Shown one piece after another: positions 33,451 to 44,510 of a DNA stretch of 64,000 nt. Source of the stretch: Melieria omissa (Eukaryota; Arthropoda; Insecta; Diptera; Ulidiidae); assembly GCA_963971225.1 (NCBI GenBank), contig OZ020267.1, positions 117,235,891 to 117,299,890 on the forward strand, given 5' to 3'. Below the pieces are notes generated by a model. The model did not search any database. It saw nothing but the letters and a program-made list of their open reading frames with translations, and had not been told where the DNA came from. The translations under genes were made by a program, and so were the position numbers. Within the stretch, counting starts at the first letter, position 1, and each line of letters opens with the position of its first letter.

Positions 33451-33879
33451 TCACATTTCTACTCTGAGAAAACACTAGTCGCTTCTGAATGTTTGGCTCC
33501 ATCTCGCAAACTATAAAATAGTGCATAGCGGTACACCTGCCGTGTTTTACAGCAAACTATGGAATTGTAAACTACAACCTTTTGTTTGTTTTTCATTTGT
33601 TGTTCATTTGTTTTTCAAACCATCTCCTCTACTCCTACAATACTTTTCATACCTCAACTCAAAGTGAGTTTATAGGAATTGCCACTAGTGTATACGTGTG
33701 ATTTTGCATCACCTTTTAACACTGGAGTTTTGGTATCTGGCACAGATATACAGTTGTCTAGCTCGCACCTACTATGACAACAGATTTTATAGGCAGCTGT
33801 TCGCTCGCACGTTCTATCATTGAGGTTTGAATTCCTTGTGATTATCAAGCTGTCTCGCTCCCTCACATCAGCCTTCAAC

Positions 33880-33935
33880 AGAGTTTCTGTTAGTCCTGAT
33901 TAATCAGGTGATTAATCAGCCCTGACAGAAACTTC
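33880..33935. repeat. short perfect-loop hairpin
   Basis: GTTTCTGTTAGTCCTGATTA and its complement, with two copies of TGATTAATCAG between, form a compact palindrome. No flanking duplication was seen. Confidence 0.45.
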
Positions 33936-34234
33936 ATTTATTACTGATATCAGGACTGGTGTATAAGCCAATAATTTTTTTAAAGGAAGAAAAAAGGCGG
34001 AAGCTGCAATTCTAATGAAGTACACAAATTATAATTTACTCGAGCATCAGTTGTTCAAATAATAAAACGATAAAAAATCAATCAAGTGATCAAGGAGATT
34101 TTGGGTTTTTCTATATAAACTTTCAAGGAAATGAAGGATTAAAATTTCCAAAGGACCTTTTTCATATCCTGTTTTACAAATACAAATTATTGAGCCTCTC
34201 CACTTTCATTTGATATACATATCGCGATATTCTA

Positions 34235-34656
34235 ACGAGATGAAGTATTTTTTATATTTTTTCTCCGTAGTGCTTCCACCTTATTTTTGCGCTCAATCAT
34301 TTTTTCTATGCAAATTTTACCTGTCCACTTCTTGTTCTTGTAAAAAAGCAAGCGGAGAGCAAGCACGAGCCACTACCAACATACATGCGGAACACAGCTT
34401 TGTTGGCCAACAACAACAACCACAGTATGTGGTGCGTCATTATTTCATACACCGGCATGCGATCAGTAGTTTTATCTGTTTTTTCCCCGTAAATTTGATT
34501 TTGCGCTCTCACAGCTTCTCATTTTACGCTCTGTGCGTTCTCGTCCCCTTTGCTGCTTCCCCCGCGTCCATAAACGGGTCGTACCGCTGGAACCCGCAAA
34601 GAACATTTTCTTTACACCAGATGCGCATTCTGTTTACTGTTTGTTCTGTGGTATTA
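34235..34656 (+). repeat. dispersed repeat, second copy at 61916-62260
   Basis: CCGTAGTGCTTCCACCTTAT through CCTGTCCACTTCTTGTTCTT and AACAACAACAACCACAGT to CACCAGATGCGCATTCTGT matches 61916-62260, and an inverted relative lies at 61430-61600. A longish open frame here (154 codons from 34210) is shared only in part by the other copies and has no known domain, so coding is not supported. Confidence 0.6.
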
Positions 34657-34991
34657 ATAATAATTAATAATTGATTGGCACGACAGCCCGCTTACGCGAG
34701 ACTAAGGCCTAACTTCCCGCAACCACCCGTGTTGTGCGTGTGAATTTTGTACGCGGGTGGAAGGGACCTACAGTTTTATGCCGGTTCCGAACGGCAGGTT
34801 GGGAGCTTTTTCATAGGCAATTTTTACTCTCAGAGGTTTGCCATTTCCAGCTGAGAGGACAGCCACCGAAAGAGAAAACGAGTTTCCCGTTATTTTTTTT
34901 TAGGTGTTACTACATGCAGAATTCGAACTAGCGTCGCTCTGCATGCGACTCGCTTGGACCGCGCACTAACCAACTGAGCCACGGCGGCTGC
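34657..34991 (-). mobile_element. tRNA-derived SINE, copy 4, full length with 15-bp TSD
   Basis: On the minus strand: GCAGCCGCCGTGGCTCAGTT head, A box TGGCTCAGTTGG, degenerate B box AGTTCGAATTC, body, CGGGCTGTCGTGCCAATC end and an AAT/ATT-rich tail. TGTTCTGTGGTATTA is repeated exactly at 34642-34656 and 34992-35006, a 15-bp target duplication showing LINE-driven insertion into the dispersed repeat. Confidence 0.92.
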
Positions 34992-35149
34992 TGTTCTGTG
35001 GTATTACACTTTAAAATTTTCATATTTTTTAATACCTTTTTCAAAGTAAAAATAACATTTGTTCTTTCATAAATTTAGATGTGTTCTAATGTCCAATTGT
35101 TCGTTATTTCTAAATTCAATACTACTACTACTTTACCATATATTTTCTA

Positions 35150-35450
35150 TAGATTATTGTGATCAAAAAAGAATTCTAAATTGCCGCGTTTATCCAATCG
35201 GTAAATTTTGACGCATATCGTAAGATTAGTGCGATTGGCGTCTATATATATATTGGCGAAGAAGTCGAAAAATTGTTGTGTGGCGATTTTTATAATGGAT
35301 GAAAAATAAGAACGCGCGTTCCTAAACTTTTGAGTTAAAATTGAAGTTACGAGTGCCGATTCATTGAAAATGTTACAAAAGGCGTATGGTGAAGCGTATA
35401 TGTCGAAAACACGAGCATGCGAGTGGTATAAAAGGTTCAAGATACCGGCC
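35150..35450 (+). pseudogene. mariner-type transposase N-terminal fragment
   Basis: The plus strand encodes VTSADSLKMLQKAYGEAYMS, then KTRACEWYKRFK, with stops before it. It is the counterpart of 9830-10110 in the other orientation, with shared flanks (ATTTTGACGCATATCGTAAG, CCAATCGGTAAATTT). The sequence diverges after 35445. Confidence 0.7.
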
Positions 35451-35743
35451 GGTGTATTTTCTTACACTTTTACTAAAAATAAAGTTTCCAGGAAATTTAA
35501 AATCCAAAAAGCTTAAACGAAAAAACCCATACCTTCTACACACACACGGTGATAAAATGGGACTGGCCGATAAGTTTTAGAAGAGGGTGTACAGAAATTA
35601 TGTATTTTCAAATAAGCATATGCAACTTTCTTGTATATATCATACTTAGATTCAAGCAATGAACTATGAAAGTGCCGAATTGAGGCTTCATTTTAAATCA
35701 GTCAACATGCTTTTATTTTGTAAATAGCTTTATCTTAACAAAC

Positions 35744-35869
35744 CTTGAAATCATTCTGTGCATATTTTGGGCTATCATTGTATCATCTGTCTCCATCCAC
35801 AATTCTCCAGGTCCTATAGTACATTGGCGGCCAACTTCCATGTAAAAAAAACATTGCGAGTCGCCACAC
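35744..35869 (-). CDS. chico: chico coding exon, PTB/IRS domain part 2
   Basis: A 126-nt exon, easily missed because it is short and has no start codon. The acceptor is CTTTTAG|GTGTGG and the donor TCAAG|GTTTGT. Its first base completes AGG (Arg), giving the continuous reading [20 protein letters not shown], then [19 protein letters not shown] and RMIS. The F-Y-M-E-V-G-R strand and the GELWMETDD...A.NMH helix are hallmarks of the C-terminal half of IRS PTB domains. It ends in phase 2. The flanking introns are 5.5 kb and 14.4 kb. Confidence 0.93.
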
Positions 35870-36138
35870 CTAAAAGATAAAAATATGAAATACTGTAGAA
35901 CTTATAATGCCTTGTACTGTAGTATGTTTGGGAATAGCACTAGTAAATATTTTCGCCTGGCAAATTACAACTAGAATTTAAGATTACACTGTGCGATAAA
36001 TTTGGGGTCATGGAATCTGACCTGAAATTGGTAAAAAAAATCGGTAGTACTGGTCAGAGTAACAAAAGTCTAGCTGGGATTTACGAAGTTAATTTCTTTT
36101 TGAAAGTTACAGCCGCCTAAAGTTTGTATGTGTTAGTG

Positions 36139-37967
36139 CAAGGGTGAGCAACCTTTTTAATCAACGGGCCTTTAACCCTCATCCGACGTTCAAAAAAACT
36201 CACACATAAGATGTTCGGGTGATATTTCACCCATATGGTACATTGCATTGTTTTTATGAATTTTTTGACCAATTATAATAAAAAATAATTTCTTATCTTT
36301 AATCTGTATTATCTTTGTTATCTTACAGATAAATAAGTTAACAAATTTTTCTATATTTGTTGGCAATTAGGGCAACTAGGTTAGATTAGGTTATTGTGGC
36401 TGCCTCTGTAAGAGAAACACTCGGAGGCCTATTATGAGACCCGTTGTGATATACCACAAATTTCACCCGTTTTTAAATGTGTGTGTAATACTGTTTTTCG
36501 ACCATATGTTTTAGCACTCATTTCAATCGGATGGGGAAAGGGGGCAAGGAAGGGCAGTAGTTAACTAAAACTTTGTGTTCACCACAAGTATATTTTTTTT
36601 TCAAGAATTGCAAGCAGAATATGCCTTTCGATCGTTTTTGATACCAAATTAGCTATCTTCCAATAGTTCTTTTACTTTTTTACGCTCTGATTTTCTGACA
36701 ATGTTTGAAAAAAATTGCTGTATTGAGATAAAAAGTCAGCATGAAGATTTTCCTTTTGCTAACGTTGCTCTACGCAAAATCTTCAGCTTTACTAAACTCA
36801 AATCTAAGTCTTCAAGAAAAATTCGCCACTTGTACTTGATCCAGATGGAATCGACAGCAATTGGTTTTTCGCTTAAGAGTATAGTTAGTGAAGAATCAAT
36901 TGGTCTTAAGTGTCAACTACTGCTTTTGATTTATTGTAAACGATATAATTTCGGGTAATTTTTTGTCACCCACATATCCTGGTTATGATGAAAAGTGCTC
37001 AAATCTTCTTCTCGTTAACTTAGTGTGTCCTTTTCATAGGACGTATATAGCATTTTTTTCATATATCTCTTATGGGTGTTAGCGAGCTTCATTCTTGATT
37101 ACAATCGTTACATTCTTGGCGAATGGTTTTGTCACCGATAGAACGAAAAATTGGTCTGCCTGTTATGTAACTCTACAGATTATCAAGAGATTTTCCATTC
37201 GACTTATAAACACCACTCAAAATTGAAATACCAAACTATGCCTGAATATCACCAACGCTGATCTATGCACTGCCAAAAACGCCCAAACCTTCAACATTAG
37301 TTTTGTCAGTTACTATCTTTAACATTGGTCTTCATTAGCATCTTTTATTACTGGAACACGACTTCAAGCATAACGAGTTATACCAACTTTAGTTGAAATA
37401 AAATAATTGGCTCGTACTTTTCCTTTGAGTTCAGGAGGCCTATTGATCCACAAAAAGGTTTTGCCTATAAAAGCAGTTCAAAACTTTCAATCCAGTGACG
37501 TAATTTTATGGCATTTTCTGTATGTGTTGCGTTGAATTTCCATACAATTTGTATATGGGTGAAATATCACCCGAACGTCGCCCACGTAACTTTTTTTGTA
37601 ATCACCGTTATAATCAAATAATCAATATGTTGTAGATAAATTCTAAAACTTATATTGGTTTGCTACAAATACAAGAAACCTTAATCATTTTGATAAATAT
37701 ATAAGAAAGTTATAGCATCTCAAAGTTGAAAATGGGTGAAAAATCACCCGAACGACGGATTAGGGTTAATCAACCTTTTTAAATTGTAAAATTTTTTGGC
37801 GGGCCGCACATAAAGTAACACTTATTAATAATTTACAAAACTTTATTTATAATAAATATTATAACAAAATTGATCAAATAAATTCAATTTTAGAAAGGCT
37901 TGGCGGGCCGCATAAACATGTTTAATGGGCCGCAAGCCGCTCGCGGGCCGCGTGTTGCTCATCCCTG
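36139..37967. mobile_element. hAT MITE with perfect 8-bp TSD, split by a piggyBac-like element
   Basis: CAAGGGTGAGCAACC at 36139 and, in reverse, CAGGGATGAGCAACACGCGG at 37967 are inverted ends. TGTTAGTG is repeated exactly at 36131-36138 and 37968-37975. The surrounding repeat occurs at 42120-42300. Without the nested element the MITE is about 235 bp, with GGCGGGCCGC-type motifs common in hAT ends. Confidence 0.88.
36176..37765. mobile_element. piggyBac-like element, CCCTcATCCGaCGTTC ends, TTAA-flanked
   Basis: CCCTCATCCGACGTTC at 36176 and, in reverse, CCCTAATCCGTCGTTCGGGT at 37765 are inverted ends, with TTAA on both sides (36172-36175, 37766-37769). A GGGTGATATTTCACCC palindrome and related GGTGAAATATCACCCGAACG repeat lie inside each end. 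The 1,590-bp length could hold a transposase relic. Minus-strand PPELKGKVRANYF near 37430 faintly recalls piggyBac, but I cannot follow a frame. Confidence 0.82.
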
Positions 37968-38089
37968 TGTTAGTGTGTTTACGATATCAGTCTTTCCTTT
38001 ATAAGTCTTAAGGGGACCCGGTGGTCTAGAAATTTCAAAAAATCGATTTTCTGTTTTTTTGATATTTCGAAAGTATAGTATCTTAAGAA

Positions 38090-38351
38090 TTAACATCCAG
38101 CGGCTACGCTGGCTCGGTCATGTCTGCCGCATGGACGACGAAGCTCCGGCGAAAAAGGTATTCGATGCGATGGTTGGAGGTCGACGGCGAAGAGGGAGGC
38201 CGTGTCTCCGGTGGAAGGACCAAGTGGAAGAGGCCCTGGTATCTCTTGGTGTGACCAACTGGAGAAGGCGCGCGCGAAGCAGAGGCGCCTGGAGAGAAGT
38301 TTTGCGGCAGGCCGTAACCCGATAACGGGTTGTTATGGCCAGTTAAGTAAG
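38090..38351 (+). pseudogene. non-LTR ORF2 C-terminal fragment with 14-bp TSD
   Basis: The frame reads IQRLRWLGHVCRMDDEAPAK, then GGRRRRGRPCLRWKDQVEEA and LGVTNWRRRARSRGAWREVL. This is the characteristic end of RTE-type endonuclease-reverse transcriptases. It ends at ACCCGATAA, followed by GGGTTGTTATGGCC. TAGTATCTTAAGAA (38076-38089) and TAGTATCTTATGAA (38352-38365) are the target duplication. The insertion is 5' truncated to 262 bp. Confidence 0.85.
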
Positions 38352-38429
38352 TAGTATCTTATGAATGTAAGAGTGAACTTTTCATGCGGAAATTCCCAAT
38401 AGCTTCTACAGCCCATTAAGGGGACCCTT

Positions 38430-38530
38430 AACGAGTTTTTTCCTCTTGTTTCAGTTATGAGCACATATCTCCTAAAAGAATTATCCGATTAACACGAGCT
38501 GTCCGTCGTTCAGAAGATTATACAAGGCAT
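38430..38530. repeat. single arm of the CACTACTCGAC MITE family
   Basis: GTTTCAGTTATGAGCACATA, TCTCCTAAAA and GATTAACACGAGCTGTCC match the arms at 4280-4345 and 4440-4510. Confidence 0.5.
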
Positions 38531-38867
38531 TTTAGTGATATATAGATTGTCCAAATCAGATAGATTTGGGGAAGTTACTGACGGAAGTGAAAATTCTAAC
38601 AAAGTGAAGTTTTCGACCAATTTGAAAAATCATAAATTTTCGAATATTTTTTTTATAGAAAAACTAGCTGTCTCAGCGAACTTCGTCTCAGGTGATACAG
38701 CTGATAATTCGTCAAGTCGATGTTGAAGTAGCTGACGCAGCTGATAATTCGTCAAGTCGGCGTTAAAATAGAATGCCATCTGTTGAATTAAAGTATACGC
38801 CACATATGCCACCTGTGTTATAAAAGAAATTGACCTTTTTTGCAATGGAGGGGATAGAGGGCGTCTT

Positions 38868-39023
38868 TTGCAAAAGGTTTATAATTATTTACTTAGCATT
38901 CAACCAACAAGTGTTGAATCTGAAAGATGTTTCTCTTCAGCAGGGTTTATTTGCAATAAATTTCGCTCTGGATTAGAGGACAAAACACTTAATGCCGTAG
39001 TATTTTTAAGATCTCAGATTTAG
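38868..39023 (+). pseudogene. hAT transposase C-terminal dimerisation fragment
   Basis: The frame encodes IQPTSVESERCFSSAGFICN, then KFRSGLEDKTLNAVVFLRSQ and a stop. P-S-x-E-R-x-F-S-x-A-G and the LxFLR end are the signature of the hAT dimerisation domain. Everything N-terminal is missing. TAGGGATCGCAATTTTTTGC in reverse at about 39450 is probably the element's 3' terminus. Confidence 0.85.
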
Positions 39024-39451
39024 ATAATCAAAACGCTTAACTTTTTATCGTTATCGAAGTAAAACTAAAAGTACAAACAAATTAACTATTTTATTTTTTT
39101 TATCAAATATGCATATATATGCACTTTATGATACATATGATGCAAATCAATAAGTTATGTTTAAGTGTCATTTTTGGATAAAACAAAAAGTTATCAAACT
39201 GAAGTTAAACGTTAAATGAAAAACTTTGAAGTTAAACAAAATGTAATTAAATTCAAGATAAAAAATCTTAAAACTACCCAAAATGTGATTAAACTGTGGT
39301 CCATTTTTATGGTAAATATATTATAAACAAGTATTTATGCAATTTGGGAAAATTGTTTTATTTAAAAAATTGTTTATATGAATCCCGGGATTTGACTTTT
39401 CAATCCCGGAAATCCCGGGATCACAAAATGGCAAAAAATTGCGATCCCTAG

Positions 39452-41362
39452 TACATACATATACTAACATAAAATTCTTAAAACGAAAAATTCAAGTGAC
39501 ACGTATTTTTTAGTCATAAAATACCAAAAAAAAAATTCAGGTTTGTTTTAAGTTATGACATTTTGAAAACACCTTCTAATAGAATTACGAAAAACTTAAA
39601 AGACCTATTTTAAAAGGCATAACACGCCAGCTATGTAAAAGAAATGCAACATTTATTAAATTTATGACGTTCTGAAATTTAGTTTAGAGGCTACCATTTT
39701 TCCATGTTTACACACAATTTACCAAAAACATTTAACTGAATTTTTGCCAAATTTCAACAGCTGATGCAGGGTTGGCTGAAGCCTGCGTTTAATTACCACT
39801 TTTGTAAAAAGTCGATCCTTTTGGGCGAGAACAATTGCTGATTTTTGTATTTATTTATTCTTCCGGTTCTGCCCACTTTAGTAATGTTGTAGTTAAGCTA
39901 TCAAGCTCATATTTCATGATATCCTCAACTGATCCTTTCTAAACACAAAAACAAACTGGCCAGGCCAGACTATGGTGTATTTTCATACAAATTTGCCAGT
40001 TTAGTTAAAATTTTTTTGTTATTTCCCACATCATTACTGTCAGAATGGCTTAAAAATATTTTTTTCGTTTGTTCCTTATTCAGTCCTTTACGGACCATAG
40101 GGCTTCAACTAGGCTTTTCCATTTGACCCGAATTGAAACCCTTTTTTCGTGCCATCCCATGTAATCGTGACATAATTTTTATTGGAAAATAATGTCGAAA
40201 CATATTCAAAATTCATGAATACAATGGATAAATATCCATTGTATTCATGGTTATGTCCGTGTTTTGATGTCAATTCAATTACGTTCCTGAAGTGAAGGAA
40301 GTATTTGTGGTCTTGACGTGTGGGGTTTTTATCAATTCGATTGGGTGTTTTCTGTTGCAGAGATGGAAGGAAGGGAATGCTATTTTGAGGATCAGATGGA
40401 CATTGTTTTTGAACTTCGACGCTGGAGTTAAATCAGAAAAGACAATTTCTCTGAAAAAATTGAAATATAAATTGTTTTTTGTTTCTTGCTTTACTGTCGA
40501 AGTTTTTTGATTTTCAAAATTAGTTCTTTGAAGTTGAAACTCGCTATTTGCTAATTATTCTAGCATATTTTTACCGTTTTACGTAAATAAAATGTAGGCA
40601 ACCAAAAGAAATCATTGTGTTCTCACTTTCTGGTTTTTTTATATCCTTAACAACTACAACAATTGTTCAACCATTAGGTTTTAGGTGGCCGCTCACAGAA
40701 GAAAGCAAATAAAAAAAGTGAAATGTTTTATATATTGTTACATCAAATTGGATAAGGTAATTTATCCACCAAGGGGGATCCATCCCCCAAATCCCCTCCC
40801 CTGGGGACGCCACTAGGTTAGGCTATTTCGCTGTAATTTTTAACTCCAGTTTGTGGAGTAAAATGCTCTAATACACAGTGAACTAATGAAATATTAGAAA
40901 AATCTTGAAATTATATGGGGATCAATTTATCTCTGAGTGAACAAATTGGAACAAAGTCCATAGAGGACTAGTAAATAATTTCCCCATAGACTCGGGCAAG
41001 TATTGCCTTTTTAAAAGTCCATCGAGTCCATTCAAAATGTACGATAAAAAACCCGTTCATAGGCACACCTACGAGTGCCTAGAAAAGACAAAAACAAAAA
41101 AAAAGAAATTAACAATTACCTTATATTAACTAACTACAAGGTACAGTAACGCAAAAAACAGCATTGGAATTACCTTTCATTTTACTTTTAAAAACATCAA
41201 ACACTTTCTTCTAGAGCAGACAGTAAATATTAATGAATAATTAAGCTTACTATTTGAACCAACCCTACCCCGTTTGATATTATGTAGCAGTAAAACGTTC
41301 GCCAACTATGAATTTAATGCATTGTAAATATGTAATAATGTCAACTACAATTAAAAACATAC
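39452..41362. other. chico intron, no recognised gene
   Basis: AT-rich sequence without a recognisable domain or clear inverted ends. AACATAAC-type simple stretches and short open frames only. Confidence 0.4.
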
Positions 41363-41543
41363 CTTCTTATAGTATTTAAAGGAATTTCAACATTTGTAGT
41401 CCTTACATCGCCAGATGTGTTTTTTTCCGCACCAATCCGAATAAAAGTGACCGATTTTGACGTTAAACAGACGTGGTAACTTCCATTAATTCCTTTATCT
41501 TCTGCTAGCCCTTTTTTTTGTATTAAAACTTGCCAAACGTGTT
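41363..41543 (-). CDS. chico: chico coding exon, PTB/IRS domain part 1
   Basis: A 181-nt exon. The acceptor is TTTTAG|AACACG and the donor AGAAG|GTATGT. The first two bases complete the codon begun in the PH exon (G+AA, Glu). The exon then encodes HVWQVLIQKKGLAEDKG, a YHVCLTSKSVTFIRIG strand and EIPLNTIRR, the first half of the IRS-type phosphotyrosine-binding domain that binds the NPXY motif of the insulin receptor. It ends in phase 2 (AG). The preceding intron is about 11.2 kb and the following one about 5.5 kb. Confidence 0.93.
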
Positions 41544-42119
41544 CTAAAAGTAGAAATAATATATGTATAAAGTACAAATTACTAATTATATGTATAGGCA
41601 AATTGCGAGCATTACACATTTTAAAGGATATTATTCATCGACTAGAATGGTTTACAGTATGACACACAATCGATAGGTTAAATGACCACGAAAATATTAA
41701 ATATCTCCGAACTTTTCTCGGTGGTGACAGATGCGGTCCTGGTCTTATGCAAATGTTAGTTTTTGACAGATTTTTCAGTCTTAGTAATTTGCAATGAACA
41801 AACATGATTTTTCGAGTACCTCGCTAAACGTTTTGAATGAGTATTCTTGGCCTATCATTGTGATCCCAATATAGCTACCACAGCGACTGGTAAAGTGGTC
41901 AACATCAGAAAAATCCTTTAAAAATTGAGTGAGAATTACATATGTGCGGCAATGGACACGTGAAAATAATGTCAACGATCAGCCAACCTAAGCAAAAACA
42001 GATACCAAAATCAGCAAACCCTGGTGTTTCTGTTCGCCAAGACACTGAGTATTCAGATAGATTTATTAATCTGTATCTAGGGTTGTATAAAAGAGACGTT
42101 AAATGGCGTTAGATAGATA

Positions 42120-42300
42120 ACACTGTGCCACAGCTTTTTCTGACCTGGACCAGGACACTACTGATTGGTAGTACTGGTATAGAGTAACAAAAGCCTAGCT
42201 TTGTTGCAAAGTTAAGTTGCCTTTTTAAAGTTACAGTCATCTAAGGTTTTTATTTGTAAGTATGTTATCGAAATCAGTTTTTCCTTTATAAGTCGTTAAA
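42120..42300 (+). repeat. copy of the repeat carrying the 36.1-kb hAT MITE
   Basis: GGTAGTACTGGTATAGAGTA, AGTTACAGTCATCTAAGG and CAGTTTTTCCTTTATAAGTC match 36035-36130 and 37985-38010. Between the matches this copy has no hAT MITE. Confidence 0.6.
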
Positions 42301-42464
42301 TATTCATCATTTTTTATTTCTGTTTCCAGCAAATTTTCAGTTAATGTTTACATTTACAAATTCTATGAACATTCTATTGCCAAATAATTGTACCTCACCG
42401 AAATTTTGGCGGTCAATATTAAAAAATTAAACTGTTTTCGGTTTTGAGGCTATAATCAGTTTAA

Positions 42465-43842
42465 CCCTAGTGTGTGTGCTGAAAAAAACACCCTTACCCG
42501 TGTGATAGGGTACCCGGGTACCCCAGTACAAATTGTATGAAAATTTCTCACTTTTTGTTCGGACTGTAAGAAATTTTACTGTTTTTGCTTATTTTTAAAA
42601 CTCTCAGTAATATAAAAGTACATTTTAGGATTTCCTTTGTTACAAAAAATTACTTGCAAACTAGTTTTTTAATTTCCAGTAATGAGTTTTTCTTGAATTT
42701 CGGATTCCCCTTTCATAAAAAAGGACTGCCATTCATACGCTGCTATCAATTTCAATGGAAGTTAATTCCCCGCGAAAATGTTTGACATTTTAACTTTTGT
42801 AACAAATTAATTAGTCGTTAGTAATTAGTTTTAATTGCATTGTGAAAGATCTGAACAAATTCGGAAATGAGATCTTATTCAGAAAGAGCTCGTTGTGAAT
42901 GACTTATCCCAGCCGAAATTAAGGAAATACTATGCGAAAGTAAAAGTGATGAAGAAATTTTCATTTCCGAAGGCGAAGATGAACATATTCCATCAGTTGA
43001 CGACGCAGCAGTAGAAGCCTCTGACGCTGAGCCTGCGGGTTGCATAGAAACTGACCATCTCATATGACTCGAATGGTAGTGACGAAGAGAAGTATCCAAA
43101 TATAGAACTTTTTGGTAAAGATGGCACACAGACTTGAGACATTTCGGCGTAATGTGCCAGCGTAGTGGCGTCGAATCTTCCTACAATATATGCACCGCAA
43201 AAGCTATATTCAAAAATATTTTATCTAGTGAAATATGTGACATAATATTGCGTGAAACCAACCGAAAAGGACGCTTTACGCAATATATATAGTCGAAACT
43301 TGAAAAATATGAGTTAACAACTTTTTGGGCTTGTGACGAAAGAAATTCTTATCATCTCAAAGGACAACTGTACTCGGGGAAACCAGCTGAACGCGAATGT
43401 CGATAAATGTATGCTAGAGAGTTGTTTTGGATCTGGTTTGCAAATATAAAATATCTTGGAGTTTATAACTTTATATAACCAAAATAAATTTTTCCGTTTC
43501 CTAATAATCGATTGAGTGATTTTTTCCGTTGATAAAATTGTTTTATTACCTTAACCTTAGAAAGTTTTACTTACAGAAAAAAATCTATTAAATCCATGCA
43601 ACTGCATACAAAATGTATTGGGGTACCCGGGTGCCCCAGCACACGGGTAAGGGTGTAAAAAGTAAAACGTTGTGCCACACCTTCCAAAATAAAATAAATA
43701 TATTTAAAACCTCAAAAATAAAAACAGAATACCATTTTGGGAGTTGTCATGAAGATTCACATTTCTAGGTTATCCGCAAGTGTGTAAAATTTCGATATAA
43801 AAGTGATTTGGGTACCCGGGTACCCCATCACACACATAAGGG
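42465..43842 (+). mobile_element. piggyBac-like element, CCCTagTGTGTGTG ends, TTAA-flanked
   Basis: CCCTAGTGTGTGTGCTG at 42465 and, in reverse, CCCTTATGTGTGTGATGGGG at 43842 are inverted ends, with TTAA at 42461-42464 and 43843-43846. Subterminal copies of GGGTACCCGGGTACCCC recur near both ends. It carries a deleted piggyBac transposase. Confidence 0.9.
42868..43410 (+). pseudogene. piggyBac-type transposase, internally deleted
   Basis: Start MRSYSERARCE, then an acidic N-terminal region (ESKSDEEIFISEGEDEHIPS), then a stretch legible as SSYNICTAKAIFKNILSSEI, then CDIILRETNRKGRF. It jumps to YHLKGQLYSGKPAERE, the piggyBac insertion-domain region ahead of a catalytic aspartate. At least four stops, and most of the 550-600 aa protein is missing. 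Confidence 0.75.
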
Positions 43843-44089
43843 TTAATAAGTATTTGATATTTTTAATTGCGTTGCAGTCTGGTAGAAAAAATTAAGATTA
43901 TTATTAAGATTAGGATTATTTCATAGAACACAAACTTTTAACGGTATCAACACCTATATTTTCGTAAGAAAAATGTATTACTTCAGCCAGAAACTTCCTA
44001 CTGAATCCGACGAACAAGGCGAGCGATATCATCAGACTGCACTTCCTTTCGAGATACGGTACTTATCATAAACACATTTTTTAATATAT

Positions 44090-44470
44090 TGTTCCGAAAA
44101 TGACTTCTCCAAATTCGTTTTTGGATTGTGCTTGAAAATAAAACTACTTCAGCTACTCAGCTACTCGCAGTCAAAAACCAACAATCGCTTTATTTCCAAA
44201 TTTACACTTGTTACTACTTTATACTACTACTATTGCATGTTTCCGCTTTGCTTACTCAACACAGACTCGTCTCTCTGCGCTGCACATTGCTGCCTTTTAT
44301 ACTTGTTTGGTTTATCGCACCGATGGTTCTTCCACATTCCATTACCATTCGCGAACCATCCCTGCCATATCGGCATTATAGCATGCCGGCCGTACTTCAA
44401 AGTGCATGCCTAAAAGTATGCTCGTAAAAGCATTCATGCATAGCACAGCACAGAGTGACTCATCGTTACA
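44090..44470 (-). mobile_element. solo LTR (family 1) with 4-bp TSD
   Basis: In reverse it begins TGTAACGATGAG and ends TTTTCGGAACA, matching 12029-12425 except for short indels. ATAT flanks both sides (44086-44089, 44471-44474). Its open frames on the plus strand are antisense to the LTR and not credible genes. Confidence 0.8.
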
Positions 44471-44510
44471 ATATTAATAATAACAAAAAACACTTTTTTT
44501 CTGTTGCATG

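Noticed and set aside
34210..34674. 154-codon open frame on the plus strand
   Set aside because: It lies in a dispersed repeat whose other copy (61916-62260) is open in different frames; no conserved protein emerges.
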